From assembly GCF_037038585.1 (NCBI RefSeq), contig NC_092520.1:195493604-195557603 (forward strand): a stretch of 64,000 bases of DNA. Reading direction: 5' to 3'. The stretch is from Patagioenas fasciata. Its lineage: Eukaryota > Chordata > Aves > Columbiformes > Columbidae. The notes under the pieces are model-generated. The model searched no databases. It saw nothing but the letters and a program-made list of their open reading frames with translations, and was not told where the DNA came from. Positions 1 through 20,070 of the stretch are shown here, piece by piece. Within the stretch, counting starts at the first letter, position 1, and each line of letters starts with the position of its first letter. The translations under genes were made by a program, and so were the position numbers.

Positions 1-2949
<2,949 letters not shown>

Positions 2950-3078
2950 TAAATCTGGCTTGAGGTATGTTTGCTTAATTTCAATTGCTTTTTTTTTTCT
3001 GCTGATATATACTTTTATGTATTGGGTATTACTACTTAATACTATTTACATGCATTTTTTCTGTTACTGTTTTGTTAA

Positions 3079-7435
<4,357 letters not shown>

Positions 7436-8545
7436 CTGTGAATTTTAAGTAAGTCTTTTGATGTAATTCTGCTGATGACTGAATAATTTAAGACAGCAGC
7501 AAATTGTCATTCCAGCACTGCAATTCAGCTTCTGTGGAAAGGCACAGAAAATGTTTGTACCGATTGGTATTTAGCTCCGTCCTGTTTCTTACATAAATAT
7601 TACAATGCATTCCTAGTCAGTACGTACTCAAATACTGAGTTGTATTGTTGGATACATTTGAGAGGCTACCTACTAGTTTAGTGGTATTAAGTAAAACCTG
7701 TCAACTTGGTTTGGGTAGCTATTTCATAATGTAGCACAGGTATGTCCTAATTGACCTATATAAAATACATAATAGAACAGGTTTGTGCTACGGCAGTAAT
7801 TTGATATGTAATCTATGTGTGCAAAAATGTATTACTTGATGTATCTGCAGGATTGTAACCCCATCAGTTGTCAGATTGCCTGTGTGAAACTTAATGATGT
7901 TATCAACATAGGAAAGCCATATTCATTGTAGCTTCATCACAATACCTAATTGTGCCCTGTAGGCTACCAAGCTAATTGAAGTGAAAGATTCACTTCAAAA
8001 GCAGTAGAACCTCTTGACAAGCACCGTCTCATAACAGATTTGAGTATTAAAGGATGGTTATCTTTCTTCCAACCATTCATGAGTAAGTAGCAACTTGGAT
8101 TTCACAGGAAAAATAATTTTTAAAACAATGTTTCCCTCTTCTGCTGCAGTGATATTATCTTAATTTGCAGTGCTAAAATTTACCAATGAAAATATTCACT
8201 TGAATACGCTTTAAGAAGATAGGTGCTGTTTTCCTTTTTTTTTTTCCTGTTAAGTAGTCCCTTCAGAAGGGAATAATCTAATGTGCCATGTGTTGCATTC
8301 TATAAACTAGAATAAGATTGCATGCTCTGTAGTCTCTTCATTAGATGTTTTTGTTAAGGGTGTCTGCCTAGATTGCTGAATGGAACAAGTTAATGGTTAG
8401 GACCAGTTGTAATATGACAGGAGCTCCATTAGTGTAAGAAATCAGAACTGCTTAAATAATCATGGGCAGAAAACTCTTCCTTGCTGACTGAAAACTCAAG
8501 TGGAAAAAAAAGCATTGTTGAATAAAGTGTTATGTTTTGGCTTTT
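7436..8545 (+). other. ALG12: Probable ALG12 3'UTR
   Basis: AT-rich sequence after the ALG12 stop. A canonical AATAAA lies at 8521-8526, followed at once by a GT/T-rich stretch (gtgttatgttttggc), a good polyadenylation context. An ATTAAA variant at 8044-8049 could give a shorter form. The cleavage point is inferred, not seen. Confidence 0.5.
8521..8526 (+). promoter_or_regulatory. ALG12: Candidate ALG12 polyadenylation signal
   Basis: AATAAA about 1.1 kb after the stop codon, followed by a GU-rich element at about 8527-8550. It is the first canonical hexamer I see downstream of the ALG12 stop. Confidence 0.5.
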
Positions 8546-10484
8546 TTAACTCAAGTGTGCTTCATTCAGGAACTACCTTCTCTACATTTCAGCTTTTAGA
8601 ACCATGTTTTCTTTTTATCCTCTAGATTATGTATCAGGGCAACTGCTCTGGTGGGGTGGAGCCTGCTCTGCTGCGGGTGGCTGTTGCTCAGGCTTCCTCA
8701 TGCTGAGCAGATCTGGCAAAGGCAACATGCAGAACTTGTTGGTCCAGTCTCTGGCTGCTCTTGAAATTGAAATCACTCAAGTATTATCTATTTGACATGT
8801 CTTTGGAAGAAAACTCAGCTTCCTCCAGAGCCAATTTGAACATCAAAACAATTCACATGAGACAGAAGGAAGTACATGTGCAAACAGATGAGAAACTGGA
8901 ACAACACAGAACTTTTGAGTAAGGATGTAGGCCCTGATGTGAAGCCTAATAATTGACTTAATGTGACTCTCACACTGTAATCTACAACTAAAATGTATCC
9001 TGCCCAAGTGTAGACAAATGTCTGCACAGCTGAAGTTCAGTGTATAGTTATTCCAGCTTTCCAAATCTCTGTTTGTCAGAATCCCGCTGCAGAAACTTGC
9101 TTCTGCTAACTACAGAGAGAACTTAGGGCCAGGATGCTTGTAACATGGGCATTTCAAGCTAATGCCTAAAGCAGCAGAGAACATGTGGATATTAAGCATC
9201 TGAAAAAGTTCAGTCTTGCTGAATGTCAGACACTGAGCTGACTGGGTCCTTTCAGACTTTGGTTCTGCTATCTAGATGCTACTTCTTGCTCTTACACCAG
9301 TGATGGAGTTCAGCTGCAGTAGTGGTGTGTACTGCTCATGGCTGAGTACAATAGAAGCTATCAGCTCAAACTGGCTTGTTTAGTGTATTTGAGTAGAGAA
9401 AGGTAAAATGCATACAAGGAGACAGGGAAGAGATACTGGACTGCAGATTTGAACAGTGTCTGCAGTTTATTTAGGTCCTGGTGCATCTTACTGTGCATAT
9501 CTGGTTCTTGGCAATTGCTTAGTTTTAAGATCTGCAACCTGTTTGGGTTTGTGGACAAGGGCTTGATCATGACCATGCAGTGCAGGCAGCACCAGTGGCT
9601 GTATGACTTCTGTGACAGCACACAATAAGAAGGGGCAGTTGGCAAACTGGAATGAAGATTACTGCAGTTTTTCATAAACAAGCAATCCTTGAAATAGAAA
9701 CTAAAGCCATCTCTCCTTTTTCTTAAGTCAGTCTTCTCATCACCAAGTCCTGTGTTGTCTGTCTTTAGCTCCACCAGAAACAGAACTTATTTTTCCTTTA
9801 ATACAGATAAATTCCCCTAGAAGAGGGTATTAAAGAAGTCTCTCACCCATTCTTAAAAGGTGAAGTGAGAGATTACAAATTCTTCTGCATTTGGGGCACA
9901 CAGGAGAGGAGCTTCAAGTTCCTGCATGAATGGTGCAGGGAAGAGAGACACTCTGAAAATTTACTTGGTGGAATTTTTGAAGGGACTTTAATAAATTTTT
10001 TGTGACTACTGAAGTTCTTAAAAGAAAAATTACTTTTGTCTTGACTGATTACAAAGAACCCTAGAGTATAGCTTAATAAAAGGAGAAATAAGGTGAATGT
10101 ATTCAAATAATTGAGGGTTGAATTAACCTAAATAAAGCAAAAGCCATATAGTACAGTCCATCTATTAATTATGTTACATCTATGACATTTACACACAGAA
10201 TGGAGTTGTAAATAAAAGGCATTTAACATGTATAATGCTGCTGTAGAATGAGAATTATTTCAGGATGTCTTGTTAAATGTTTCATGGCATCATGCATTGC
10301 CTTTTGAAGTTTGACTGAATTTCTTACAGGCAACATTTATTCCTATAAAGAGCAAGGCTAAGAAGTGATTTGAATGCAAACACGTAACTCTGTCATTTTG
10401 CTCAGAGATGATGAATAATCACTGTCGTACAGCCTGAGATTTAGGATGCCCTGTGCTGTAAAACTGAATGCAGTAATTTCATGA

Positions 10485-10660
10485 AAAAAGTTGTGGAACT
10501 CGCTGACAGAGGACATTTTTGGATGCTGAAAGTACAAGGTGCTTCAAAACAGGGTTAAACAGATCACTCTCCCATCAAGAACTAAAAGAATCAAAGGTCA
10601 AGGAACAGATTCCGCTTCACAAAGTCTCTAAGTAATAGAGTGTTCAGAGCTGGGAAGAAA
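10485..10660 (+). repeat. Possible old CR1-like 3' fragment
   Basis: The phrase 'gttgtggaactcgctgacagaggacat...ggatgctgaaagtacaaggtgcttcaaaacagggttaaacag' resembles the CR1 segment that encodes the end of ORF2 (a WN-x-LP type block followed by a short loop), in an old diverged subfamily. Recognised by eye; boundaries are approximate. Confidence 0.35.
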
Positions 10661-10699
10661 TACCAGATCGTGTTTACCTTATACCTGTCTGAAGTACTT

Positions 10700-11075
10700 G
10701 TTATGCTGAGAGAACTGGGTTTGTTCAGCCTTGAGAAAAGCAGCTTAGGGGAGATCTCATCACAGTGTTCCAGTATTTAATGGCTGGCTACAAAGCAGAT
10801 GGAGACTCCTTTTTTACAAAGAGTCACATGGAAAAGACAGGGGCAATGGGTACAAGTTACTCCTGAGGAGATTCTGATTGGACACGAGGGAAGTTTTTCA
10901 CTATGAGAACAATCAGCCATTGGAATAATGTCCCCAGGGAGGCGGTGCATTCCCCAACACGAGACACTTTTAAGATGCAGCTGGGCAGGGTGCTGGGCCA
11001 CCATGCTTTTGCCAGGAGAGGTTGGGCCAGGTGATCCTTGTGATCCCTTGGAACCTGGTACTGTGTGATTCTCTG
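10700..11075 (+). mobile_element. CR1 LINE 3' fragment, plus orientation
   Basis: A 5'-truncated CR1 copy. Recognisable blocks are 'agaactgggtttgttcagccttgagaaaag' near 10710-10740, the 'ggccaggtgatccttgtgatcccttgg' region near 11024-11050 and the terminal 'ctgtgtgattctctg' at about 11061-11075. The ORF2 remnant is broken by indels. CR1 retrotransposons typically leave such 3' ends in bird genomes. Confidence 0.8.
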
Positions 11076-14000
11076 TTGAGAGCAAATTTGGGGTGAGGAA
11101 ATCTGGAAAATGGTTGTATAAGATCCAACATAAAAATGTATCTATCTGTTAACACTGAGAAAAGCCAGAATGTGTCTCAGCTTCTTCCCTTTGCTGTCCA
11201 TTTCACTTCAGCCAACAAAAACAACCTCAACACAACTGTATGACACATTCTGAAACACTGATCATACCCCTTTTTGTCACTCCCTACCAATTTCGCACAT
11301 CCCCTTCATGAGACAGGTTACACATTAGGGCAAACAAGATTTGAGATTGTGCTGTCTCTCCTACTGCAGCTACAACTGTTCTGAGACCACTCCTGTCTTC
11401 CTGAATACTTCTAGTTCTTTCTATAATGCTAAGGAGCTTGAAAGGTAATACAAGATTTAAACACTTATTTGCTGTATCTCAGTTTCAATGCAAGAGTGTG
11501 CGTTTCCCTTGCATCCAAGACCACTTTTTCATTCATAGCAGAATTTACGCAGAAGTCTAGCACTGCTTTCCTCATTTCATTACCTGTGCTCATTCTTAAA
11601 TACTCCCTCCCCTCCCCCACAAGAGCCTTCCTTGTAACCTAGTGTTCAAAGAATCCTGTACAAATGACTTCAGTTTCTATTTGCAAGAAAAGAAAACCAC
11701 AAGCTGAGTTTATGACCGATGTCAGCAAGACTGTTTAGCCACAGCCTTCTCGGGTAGCTGGTTACACAATGAGTCTCAGCTACGTCTTACATGAAACATA
11801 CAGCTATCTGCTTAATGAGCAACACAGAAAACTAAAAAGGGTGTTTGCAAAAATTCCTGAAGTTAAATGACAAAATAATACCTCTGTGAAGGTCTTCCTT
11901 ACTGATTTAAATATGATTCCAAAATGTAATTGATCCATTTTGTGTGCAACTATTTTATATCAGCCCTTCGGATCAACAGAAGCAACTATGACTACTTTCG
12001 ACTGTTCATTTTGGTCCTTTGTTTATGATAGTGAGGACAGCCAGTGTTTCTTCTGCAGTTCTACATCTAACTCTTGCAGGCAGTCTTTCAGCAGTTCTGC
12101 TTTATTTCAGCTGCAACTGCCCTTGGTTCCATACCAAGGCTTGACTTGTGTCCAGTTATGCCCAGTGTAAGGTAACAATGCTGTCTGAAATGGGAGTCTG
12201 TCTTTTCCTTTTAAACTACCAATTTAAAAATCAAGAAATTGGAAAAAGGGATTGGTTCATACAGGAAAGAAAAACAAACAAACCCAAACACACACACAAC
12301 CACAGCCAATAAAAAACACCCAAAAACTTCACGGAACTGCTTAAGCAGTTGGTGTTGGAAGTCAAGTTGATACCTGAGCTGGGGACATCACTGTGGTTAC
12401 TATTTCTGGTTGGCACGTTCATTTTATGGAATGAAGCAGCTTTGGTCAGTTTTGCAAGGAAACCAAGAAGGTAAAGAATAAAAGATGAATATATTTGTGG
12501 AATGACTAAAATGCTTATTTTATAAAATCTAAATAATGTGTAATTAGAAAGTGTTATTTACCAATTATATGTTTATTTTTCCTATGTTTGGAGATACCTA
12601 GATTCAAGTTTGTTATGGTCAGCTCTGTACAGTGGTGGAAAAAATGAGACTTTAAAGAACAGATCTCTCAACAACTGTAAATGTCCACTTTAAGCTTGTC
12701 ATCTATAGCTATATTTAATCCATCACATCCTTATGCTAGAATTTAAACTGTTCTAGATCGAGATTTTGGTTCTTTGTAAATTCAGAAGCTACTCTTGTGG
12801 AGCAAGGAGAAACTATGAGTATTTCTAGTAAATGCTCACTGGCCAAATTCTGTAGTCAAACAGGTTTAACCTTTGCCCCTTTCCATTTGGCCTCTTTCCC
12901 TACCCATCAAGTGAAAGCAATGTGGCAGGAGCATTATCACAGGTTTCTGGAGCAGTATACAGATCTCAGATATGCTTTCCATTAAATACCTTCAAGACTG
13001 GAGTTGTTTGAAAAGGCTGTTGCAGATCTCTACCTCCTACCCTTGGAACTACAAAATATTTCTTGCTACAGTGTGTAACTGTTACACCTGCCTACTCTTA
13101 AAATAAGCAAAAGCCAAAGATTCTTACAATGACACAAAGTATCATGTTTAGCACAAAGCTACATTTTACTTTTTAAGCCAAGAGAAAAAAAGTCTGCTTA
13201 CTAAATTTATTTCTAAATTGCTAATGTACTGAAATTAACTGTTTAAATAAAATAAATATCACTGTTGCAGGTTCACCGTATCATTATGTGTTAGGGAACT
13301 GTCTGCTGCTGGAGGGATCATTCTAGCACAAACTCAGCTTGATAAAAGCTCCCTCTATTAACAGAGCTCAGTCAGAGAGAGTAATGTAAATACACCAAGT
13401 TTCTATACAATACAAATATGAGAAGAGTTAGGGGAAAAAAGTTTTAGCAATCACTAAGAATTTATATTAAAAATCATACAGTAAACCCAACACAAAACAC
13501 ACCCACTCAATAACTTACCTCAATACTTCAATGAAAGCTTTCAGCCCTTCTTTTGAAGTCATTCTCAACAGCAGCAGTGCCTGAACTGAAGACTGAGATG
13601 CTCCCATAACTCCTATAGAAGGACCAAGGCTTACAACTGAAAAATTGCAGCTTTGGGCTCTAAGTCTTCCCTATTTTATTTGATTTTTTTTTTAAATTAT
13701 GTGGTTTGATTTTAAGGCCTTTCAGGTCTGCATATTATCTTTACAAAAATTGGAATGTAATTATTAATTCTTAGCCAAGCTGATACTGAATCACTGTCGT
13801 CTTAAGAACTAGGCCTTTCAAAGGACAACTATACAATTAAGTATCCATATGAATAAGATGCAAATCAGGGGCTACAAAATGCCAGCTCTTCAGCTTTCCA
13901 CGAGAGTCACACAGGAGCAACAGCAAAGGCCTTCAGCCACCACACCAGTTTACAGAGAATTAGGATTTTCAGGGAAGCTACTTCGCTGCCAGCACTGCTG

Positions 14001-14284
14001 CTGTGATGTGGCTTTACAACACTTTAAACCTAAGGCCATATTTATATTCAAGCCTTGAATGAAAATTATATCACTTGTTTAGAGAAAAAAAAAAGAAAAA
14101 AAAAAAAAGATTTTTCATCCTTCACCTCCCTTCTCTACTGGAGAAATTAAACATCTTTGCAAACATCAAGGTTATATTCACAGTTAAAATGGAGGGAAAA
14201 GAATGGAGATAATAATTAACCAGTAACCATTTAAACATGTTTCCCAACAAGCTGCTTCAAACTCACCTAGTTCGAACTATATGT

Positions 14285-16145
14285 AAACTAGAACAAATTG
14301 TTTTATTACTGCAGAAAAAAAAAAAAAAAAACACATGCTGTTCTAATTTAACCCTAAAAGGACAAAGACATGCCGACTGTTGATAGTATTAAAAGTTGCC
14401 TTTTAAAATACTGGAGTCAAAATGCAGTATTCTTCCCAAGTACACTCCACAATAATTTACTTAAATAGCACAGGTGCAAAAATAACTGATGAAATAACGA
14501 TCGAAATACCTGATACCATAAAATATTTAGAGACACGTCATGTGGAAACCAAAGCCACCTGAGAAAGAATTGAACACATTTTCCTGAGGCTGAAGACCTT
14601 AAGTGAAATGAAAAGAACTAGAAATGGAAAACCAATCTATTCACATAGCATGTTCTGTGGTATATTTATAATTACAATTTTATCAATTAAATCCATCTGA
14701 AAATAAAAGGCAGTGTTGACTACCACTAGAAAATTGCAAATAAAATGTTTAATTTCAGAAACTTGAGTTCACCATTTATAAATACACTAAAACATAGTAA
14801 ATGCAAAATTAGATTAGGCATAGGTACAGTATTTTAACAAAGCTACAACTTTTCTAAAAGGTCATAGACAAATGATGACTTGTTTCCCAAAAATATGCAA
14901 TGAAAACTGAAATGAGAAAATCATTCTTTCTAGAGTTAAAAAAACAAAAGAACAAAACAAAAAACCAACCAAACAAACAAACATGGAGAACGTTCCTTTC
15001 AAATTAAAATCCTGGCTATTTTTTTAAAAATCTTATTTGAAGTGTTGAGGGCTCTATATCCCATTTTCCTGATGGACACCAACAGTTAAGTACCAACCCT
15101 ACTACATAAAATTCTAAGCAGTGCACCATATCCATAAGGCTATGATGGAAAATCAGAAGATCAGGTATTTCTGTACTAGAAGCTTTAAGACAGGCTGTTC
15201 TACACAACCAAAAATTACATTAGGCGTAAGAGCTCATTTTTTTACAATAGGGAACCTTATAGTTTCAATGCACTAAAGATTAGAAAAGGCTTCAGAATGA
15301 CATTTCAGTCTTCATGGTAAATTTCTTGCCTTTTTTTGTACACAGCATTAAATAAGAAGCATTAATTCACAAACTTTGATAAGACTTCCAAAAAGTTTTT
15401 ATAAATACCCAGAATATTTCTGTAGTTCAGTTTAAGTGTAAAACCTGGACAAGAGAATCCAGAATGGGAAGTTTTACAACCAATTGCTCTATAACTGACA
15501 TTCCATATAACTTCAAATTTAAGATTCATTTTCAGATACAAAGTCAATAGTCTCCTGTAAACATATCTGCTTCAATAACTCTTCTTAATCCTTTAAGTAC
15601 TTTAGGGCTTGCAGATTAAAAAAAAAAAAAAAAAAAAAACACATGACAAAAAGACTGTTTGAAACCCATCTTTCATGTACAGCTTTAACAACTACAAAAG
15701 CTGTTTTGTTGCAATTAAAGCAATGTTCAACTAAAATACAGTACCTGGTTTATGGTTTTTACATAATAATTGAATAAAAAACTACCGAATAGAACTGTTT
15801 ACATCTTTTTTTTTGCCATTCTATTAAAACAAATGACTGAGCTTTTTTAAAGTCCATTTACAATTATGGATTAAAACCTACATAATTTTGTATAATTTGA
15901 CAAGACAGGCTACCTCTAGTAAGAACTTTTAAAAAACATATATACAATATCTGGCCTGAAGTACTATGAATAAGGCACATGTAGACATATTGAAAGCTGA
16001 AAAAAATGAAACTAAAATTTGGAATTATAGTCACTGATTAGATGTCATACATGGCCCCTATTGGAGCAATTTAACAATCCGAGTTATAGACAGTTAATAT
16101 CCAGTGAGCAACAATAGATTTAGTCTAGCAGTTTGTTCATTAGTT
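14285..16145 (-). other. ZBED4: Probable ZBED4 3'UTR
   Basis: Minus-strand sequence after the ZBED4 stop at 16146-16148. The first canonical AATAAA I see on that strand is at 14302-14307, with an ATTAAA variant at 14748-14753. The region is AT-rich with A-tracts (15619-15640, 14317-14331) and no other gene. Its end is inferred; longer forms are possible. Confidence 0.4.
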
Positions 16146-19100
16146 TCAATACTGGAAGTATATTAAAGGAAGATTGACTTTCAAAAAGATAAGCTTTTCA
16201 AAGTGTTCAATCATTAACCTTGACTGGCTAAAGTTGTTGCTTTCATTGGATGTACTGAATAATCTTTCTGAAGGAACGATGCTTGGTGGGCAACCCAAGA
16301 ACCTGACAGCCAATTTTGACAGTACTGGCCAAGATGACTTCTTAAAGTTCCAGTAAGTTAGAGGATCACAGTTATGCTCAAGCACTTCTTCCTCCAAGTA
16401 AGAAAGGACCATCTCCTCTGGTAACTTTGCTCTCTCTTTCAGGTCTTTTGTTTTCTTCATGTCACCCATGAGTGACCAAAGATTATCTTCCTCATATGAA
16501 TTTGTAGATGGTGAACCTATATCACATCCATTGGAAACAGGTTTATCATCATTTGAGGTAGAACTCATTATTTCCAGCTCCCTGATTAAGTCTTGTTTGT
16601 ATTGTTCAGCCTCCTCTTCTGTAAATAAGGATGTTTTATACCGGGGATCCAGAAGTGTAGCAAAAATGTACCTTGGATCATGAAGCGTGGAGGACAGTCT
16701 ACTCACCATAGCTTCTTTCAAAGATTTCAGCATAGTATCTATGCCCATTGTTTCTTCAAATAGCATTTCTATTTTCCTGTTGAGTATATGAATCATTGGA
16801 ATCACTTGGCTGAGAGTAGACATGTGCGTGCTCATCTCCCTGCTTGCAGCTTCGAAAGGTTTGAGAGCGTGACACACGGACTGCATGACTTCCCACTGAT
16901 CACAACTTATGAGCTCCCGAAAGCTGCACTCTATTGACATCTCATCAATCGCTCTTTTCTGTTCGATAAGACGTTCAAGCATATGAAATGATGTATTCCA
17001 CTTTGATGGAACATCTTGTATTAGCTGATGCTGAGGCAATTCATACTCTTTTTGCAACTCAGCTAACTTCTCTTTTGCTTTTGCTGACCGATGGACGCGT
17101 TCACAGATCTTTCTTGCAATACTAAGCAAATTCTGAACCATTCTCTGGCTCTTAATAGCCTCATTTACAATGACATTAACAGTGTGACTAAAACATTGTA
17201 CACTTGAATGATCACCTTCATTTAAAGTTTTCTCTATGCTCTGATTATCAGTAACAGTAATCCCAACCTGAAGGCCAACAGAAGTAATCCATGTTTCCCA
17301 CCAGTACTCTAACTGCTTTTGAATACTGATTCCATTGTAATCACAATCAATCTGTGAGACATTTAATAGTGCTGAACAATGGTAATCCTCACACTGTGGT
17401 CGAAATGAAGACTCAAATGTTACCCAATGAGCTGTCAGAGTTAGATACTCTCGTGTTTGGTTGCTCATCCATATTCCAGACGTAAAATGGATCACTCCAC
17501 TTTCAGCTTCTTTCAGATGTGAAATAATTATTTGTTTTACGTTATCATACATATCTGGAATTGCTGTTCTAGAAAAGTACGATGGAGAAGGTAAAGAATA
17601 CTGAGGTTGCAAGTATTCAAGCAGCCTGTTAAAGCCAACGTTGTCTACAAAAGAATATGGCTGGAGGTCAAGTGCAATCATTTCGGCTACAAGACTTGTG
17701 ATTTTTTTGGCAACTGGGTGAGAGTCACAAAACTTGTCATTGGTTTCATCAAAATTTGAAGATCCTAGTAATTCTGTGCTCAGTGGCATGTGATTATCCG
17801 TAGATGAGGATAATACTGTCTCTGAGACATCAGTTTTCAATACATTGTTATGAAACCTTTGTAAATGTCTTAGAAGGCAACTTGTGCCTAGATTTGTTGG
17901 CTTTTTCCCCCTACTTATTGTACGTCCACAGTGCATGCATATTACTTTTGTTGAATCTGCAGAACAAATTGAAAAGTGATTCCACAGTTTTGAGGTCTTC
18001 TTACTATTAACAGGAAATATAAGTTGATTATCATGTGTAACCATTGTAGGCAAGTCAGTCAACTTTGAGGATGAACATTCTGCAGAAGCCAAAGTGGCAT
18101 AAGGAGAATTTGCCAAACTCACATCAAGAAAGCTCTTTTGGTTTCCAACGACATCAGGATGGCGTCTATATAGATGTCTCATCAAGCAGCTTGTGCCCAC
18201 ATCTCCTTTCTTACCACGACTTATCATACAACTGCAGTATCTACACACTGCTTTTAGACTGTCTGCAGGTGACAGTGAAAAGTGATGCCAAACTTCTGAT
18301 TTAAGCCTCTTCATAATCCTTTTGTTTTGCTGAAATACAGCAGTAGGTTCAAATATTAGTGGGCCTAATCCCTCACACTGTTTCTCAGGAGAGGAAACAA
18401 ACGAGACTTCACCTATATCATCAGAAGATGACAGCATAGAGTCTTCCACTAGAGCATCTCCAGAAGAGAGATTAGTATGGATTTCCTCAGAGATTCTGTC
18501 TGGAGAAGAAGAAACAGAAGTTGATTCTTTCACTAGTTTTCCAGGAGAGGATGACATAGAATTCAGATCACTATCTGAGGGTAGTAAAGAAGGCAACAGA
18601 GTTGGAGGTGTGGTATAGAGAGGTGGTATGCTGGTACCACCCCCATTCTCTTGCAGGACAATGGAACGATGGGCTCTCCACATATGTCTTATCAAACAAC
18701 TTGTTCCCAGGTCTTTTCCATTTTTTCCTCTGCTGAATTCATTCATGCAGTGGATGCAAACAGCTTTAGAATTATCTAGAGGTGACAAATAAAAGTGTTT
18801 CCAGACAGCAGATCTCCTCCTGGAACCTGATGTGCTCTTTGGAATGACAACAGCTTTTTCTGCTACATTCTCCACAGTGTCATCATACTGGTTATTGGGT
18901 AGCTGTGAAGATGACTCAACCATGACTTCTTCTTTGCTGCACTTTTCAGAAACTGAGAGATCTGGTATTTCTTCAGAAGAAACAATAGAAACAGATTCCT
19001 CAATTATTCGATCTGGAGATGGTATTTTGGAAGCCATTTTCTTGACCAGTTTTATAGGGGATAACATAGAACTCAGATCTCCAACATCTGCGGACTGAGG

Positions 19101-19664
19101 TGGCAGTAACAATGTAGGTGAAGAAAAAGAAGGTATACCTGGCATACTTCCATTTTCTTGAATGAGTACAGTGGGATGTGCCCTCCTCACATGTCTCATG
19201 AGACAACTTGTACTCAGGTCCTTTTCATTTTTACCCCTGCTAAATTCTTTCATACAGTACATACATATCGCTTTAGTGCTATCTCTAGGAGATATAAAAA
19301 AATGGTTCCAAGCAGGTGACTTTTTTCTAGAGCTTATGTTTCTGCTAGAAAGGAGGCTTTGTGTCACAGCTTCCATTGCTACATCATACAGCGTACTACT
19401 ATACTGAGAAAAAAGAGATCCATAATCATCTTCATTTTCTGTAGATAAATATTTGCCAGGGTTGTTGGTAATGAAGTTCTTTTCTTTGTCTTCTTGTTCA
19501 TCACTGCTGTCCGCATGTTTGAAATCATCTTGTTCTGTCTTGATATCCATTCTTTCTAGAGTACAATTAATGCTGTCTTCCTCTTGCTCTACTTTTAAGT
19601 TATTGATTTTACCCAATACAAAATTACCATCCATTCTGGGGGAACCTGCTTTACTCTTGTCCAT
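16146..19664 (-). CDS. ZBED4: ZBED4, zinc finger BED domain-containing protein 4 (domesticated hAT transposase)
   Basis: This intronless frame encodes 1172 residues; the human protein is about the same length. The start chosen is ATG at 19662-19664. An in-frame TGA lies ten codons upstream and only non-ATG codons lie between. The protein begins [15 protein letters not shown] and has an acidic N-terminus. Four BED zinc fingers follow, near residues 114-163, 283-333, 454-503 and 557-605. Each shows W..HF, C..C, a basic SRGK patch, GTSCL or STSCL, and RH....H. A hAT RNase-H-like body spans about 700-1000 ([10 protein letters not shown] near 806, [19 protein letters not shown]). The C-terminal hAT dimerisation block is near 1100-1172 ([20 protein letters not shown]). 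The family is nuclear, binds DNA, and derives from a captured hAT transposase. At the usual first catalytic Asp position the protein has Gly (SGIW, residue 730), so transposase activity is unlikely. Reported roles centre on transcription in retina; function here is inferred. Confidence 0.97.
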   Translation of the reverse strand: MDKSKAGSPRMDGNFVLGKINNLKVEQEEDSINCTLERMDIKTEQDDFKHADSSDEQEDKEKNFITNNPGKYLSTENEDDYGSLFSQYSSTLYDVAMEAVTQSLLSSRNISSRKKSPAWNHFFISPRDSTKAICMYCMKEFSRGKNEKDLSTSCLMRHVRRAHPTVLIQENGSMPGIPSFSSPTLLLPPQSADVGDLSSMLSPIKLVKKMASKIPSPDRIIEESVSIVSSEEIPDLSVSEKCSKEEVMVESSSQLPNNQYDDTVENVAEKAVVIPKSTSGSRRRSAVWKHFYLSPLDNSKAVCIHCMNEFSRGKNGKDLGTSCLIRHMWRAHRSIVLQENGGGTSIPPLYTTPPTLLPSLLPSDSDLNSMSSSPGKLVKESTSVSSSPDRISEEIHTNLSSGDALVEDSMLSSSDDIGEVSFVSSPEKQCEGLGPLIFEPTAVFQQNKRIMKRLKSEVWHHFSLSPADSLKAVCRYCSCMISRGKKGDVGTSCLMRHLYRRHPDVVGNQKSFLDVSLANSPYATLASAECSSSKLTDLPTMVTHDNQLIFPVNSKKTSKLWNHFSICSADSTKVICMHCGRTISRGKKPTNLGTSCLLRHLQRFHNNVLKTDVSETVLSSSTDNHMPLSTELLGSSNFDETNDKFCDSHPVAKKITSLVAEMIALDLQPYSFVDNVGFNRLLEYLQPQYSLPSPSYFSRTAIPDMYDNVKQIIISHLKEAESGVIHFTSGIWMSNQTREYLTLTAHWVTFESSFRPQCEDYHCSALLNVSQIDCDYNGISIQKQLEYWWETWITSVGLQVGITVTDNQSIEKTLNEGDHSSVQCFSHTVNVIVNEAIKSQRMVQNLLSIARKICERVHRSAKAKEKLAELQKEYELPQHQLIQDVPSKWNTSFHMLERLIEQKRAIDEMSIECSFRELISCDQWEVMQSVCHALKPFEAASREMSTHMSTLSQVIPMIHILNRKIEMLFEETMGIDTMLKSLKEAMVSRLSSTLHDPRYIFATLLDPRYKTSLFTEEEAEQYKQDLIRELEIMSSTSNDDKPVSNGCDIGSPSTNSYEEDNLWSLMGDMKKTKDLKERAKLPEEMVLSYLEEEVLEHNCDPLTYWNFKKSSWPVLSKLAVRFLGCPPSIVPSERLFSTSNESNNFSQSRLMIEHFEKLIFLKVNLPLIYFQY

Positions 19665-20070
19665 GGATGACAAATTCTTCTTGCCAAGTCTTCATTTATT
19701 AATAAATACAGACAATTTAAAAGATTATTTTAAATTTGATTTAAATGATGTATCTTGTATACTGAATGCACAAACACAAATGTGCATATGTGTCAAAATA
19801 ATCTGGTTTATGAATTCTGTTCCCGTGTTGTGCATAAGCAAATATGATCAGTCATAAAAATGCACTTAAAAATTACAGACCTAATTAATGGAATCTCATT
19901 TTTTTTCCCAGGATCAGGACATTCTTGTCATAGATTAATGTTCTCAAAGACAGCTACTATTAAATGCTTCATGTTGTAGACATAATCCTAAAAAAAGAAT
20001 GTTCTCTTTTCTTGTTGAAGGAAGCCATTCTGTTCATCTTGATTGGGCAACTGCAATTCTTCTGCACCAT
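19665..20070 (-). other. ZBED4: ZBED4 5'UTR part of the coding exon, with splice acceptor
   Basis: On the minus strand a near-ideal acceptor is visible just above 20070: a long T-tract, then CTATTTCTAG, with the AG at 20072-20071. The exon would start at 20070 and run without a break into the ZBED4 frame. The in-frame TGA upstream of the ZBED4 ATG marks this stretch as untranslated in that frame. It contains an upstream ORF at 19969-20070, listed separately. Confidence 0.7.
19969..20070 (-). other. Upstream ORF in the ZBED4 leader (33 codons)
   Basis: The inferred exon begins with ATGG exactly at the acceptor, opening a 33-codon frame (MVQKNCSCPI...) that stops with TGA at 19969-19971. That is about 300 bp before the ZBED4 ATG and in a different context. 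If exon 1 ends at 43845 (..CGGGGAG) the spliced start context is GAG-ATG-G, with purine at -3 and G at +4. Translation is not shown; this could act as a brake on ZBED4 translation. Confidence 0.4.

Larger units (their letters stand above)
8546..14284. other. Convergent intergenic region between ALG12 and ZBED4 3' ends
   Basis: No gene is supported here. The reading frames present are short, lack family resemblance and show no splice structure. The region contains a CR1 fragment at 10700-11075, a possible older CR1 piece just before it, and A-rich tracts near 14084-14110. The two flanking genes end toward each other across this gap. Confidence 0.6.

Noticed and set aside
19665-19673. ZBED4 start three codons earlier
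   Set aside because: The codon at 19671-19673 is TTG, not ATG. The first in-frame ATG is at 19662-19664 and an in-frame stop lies upstream.
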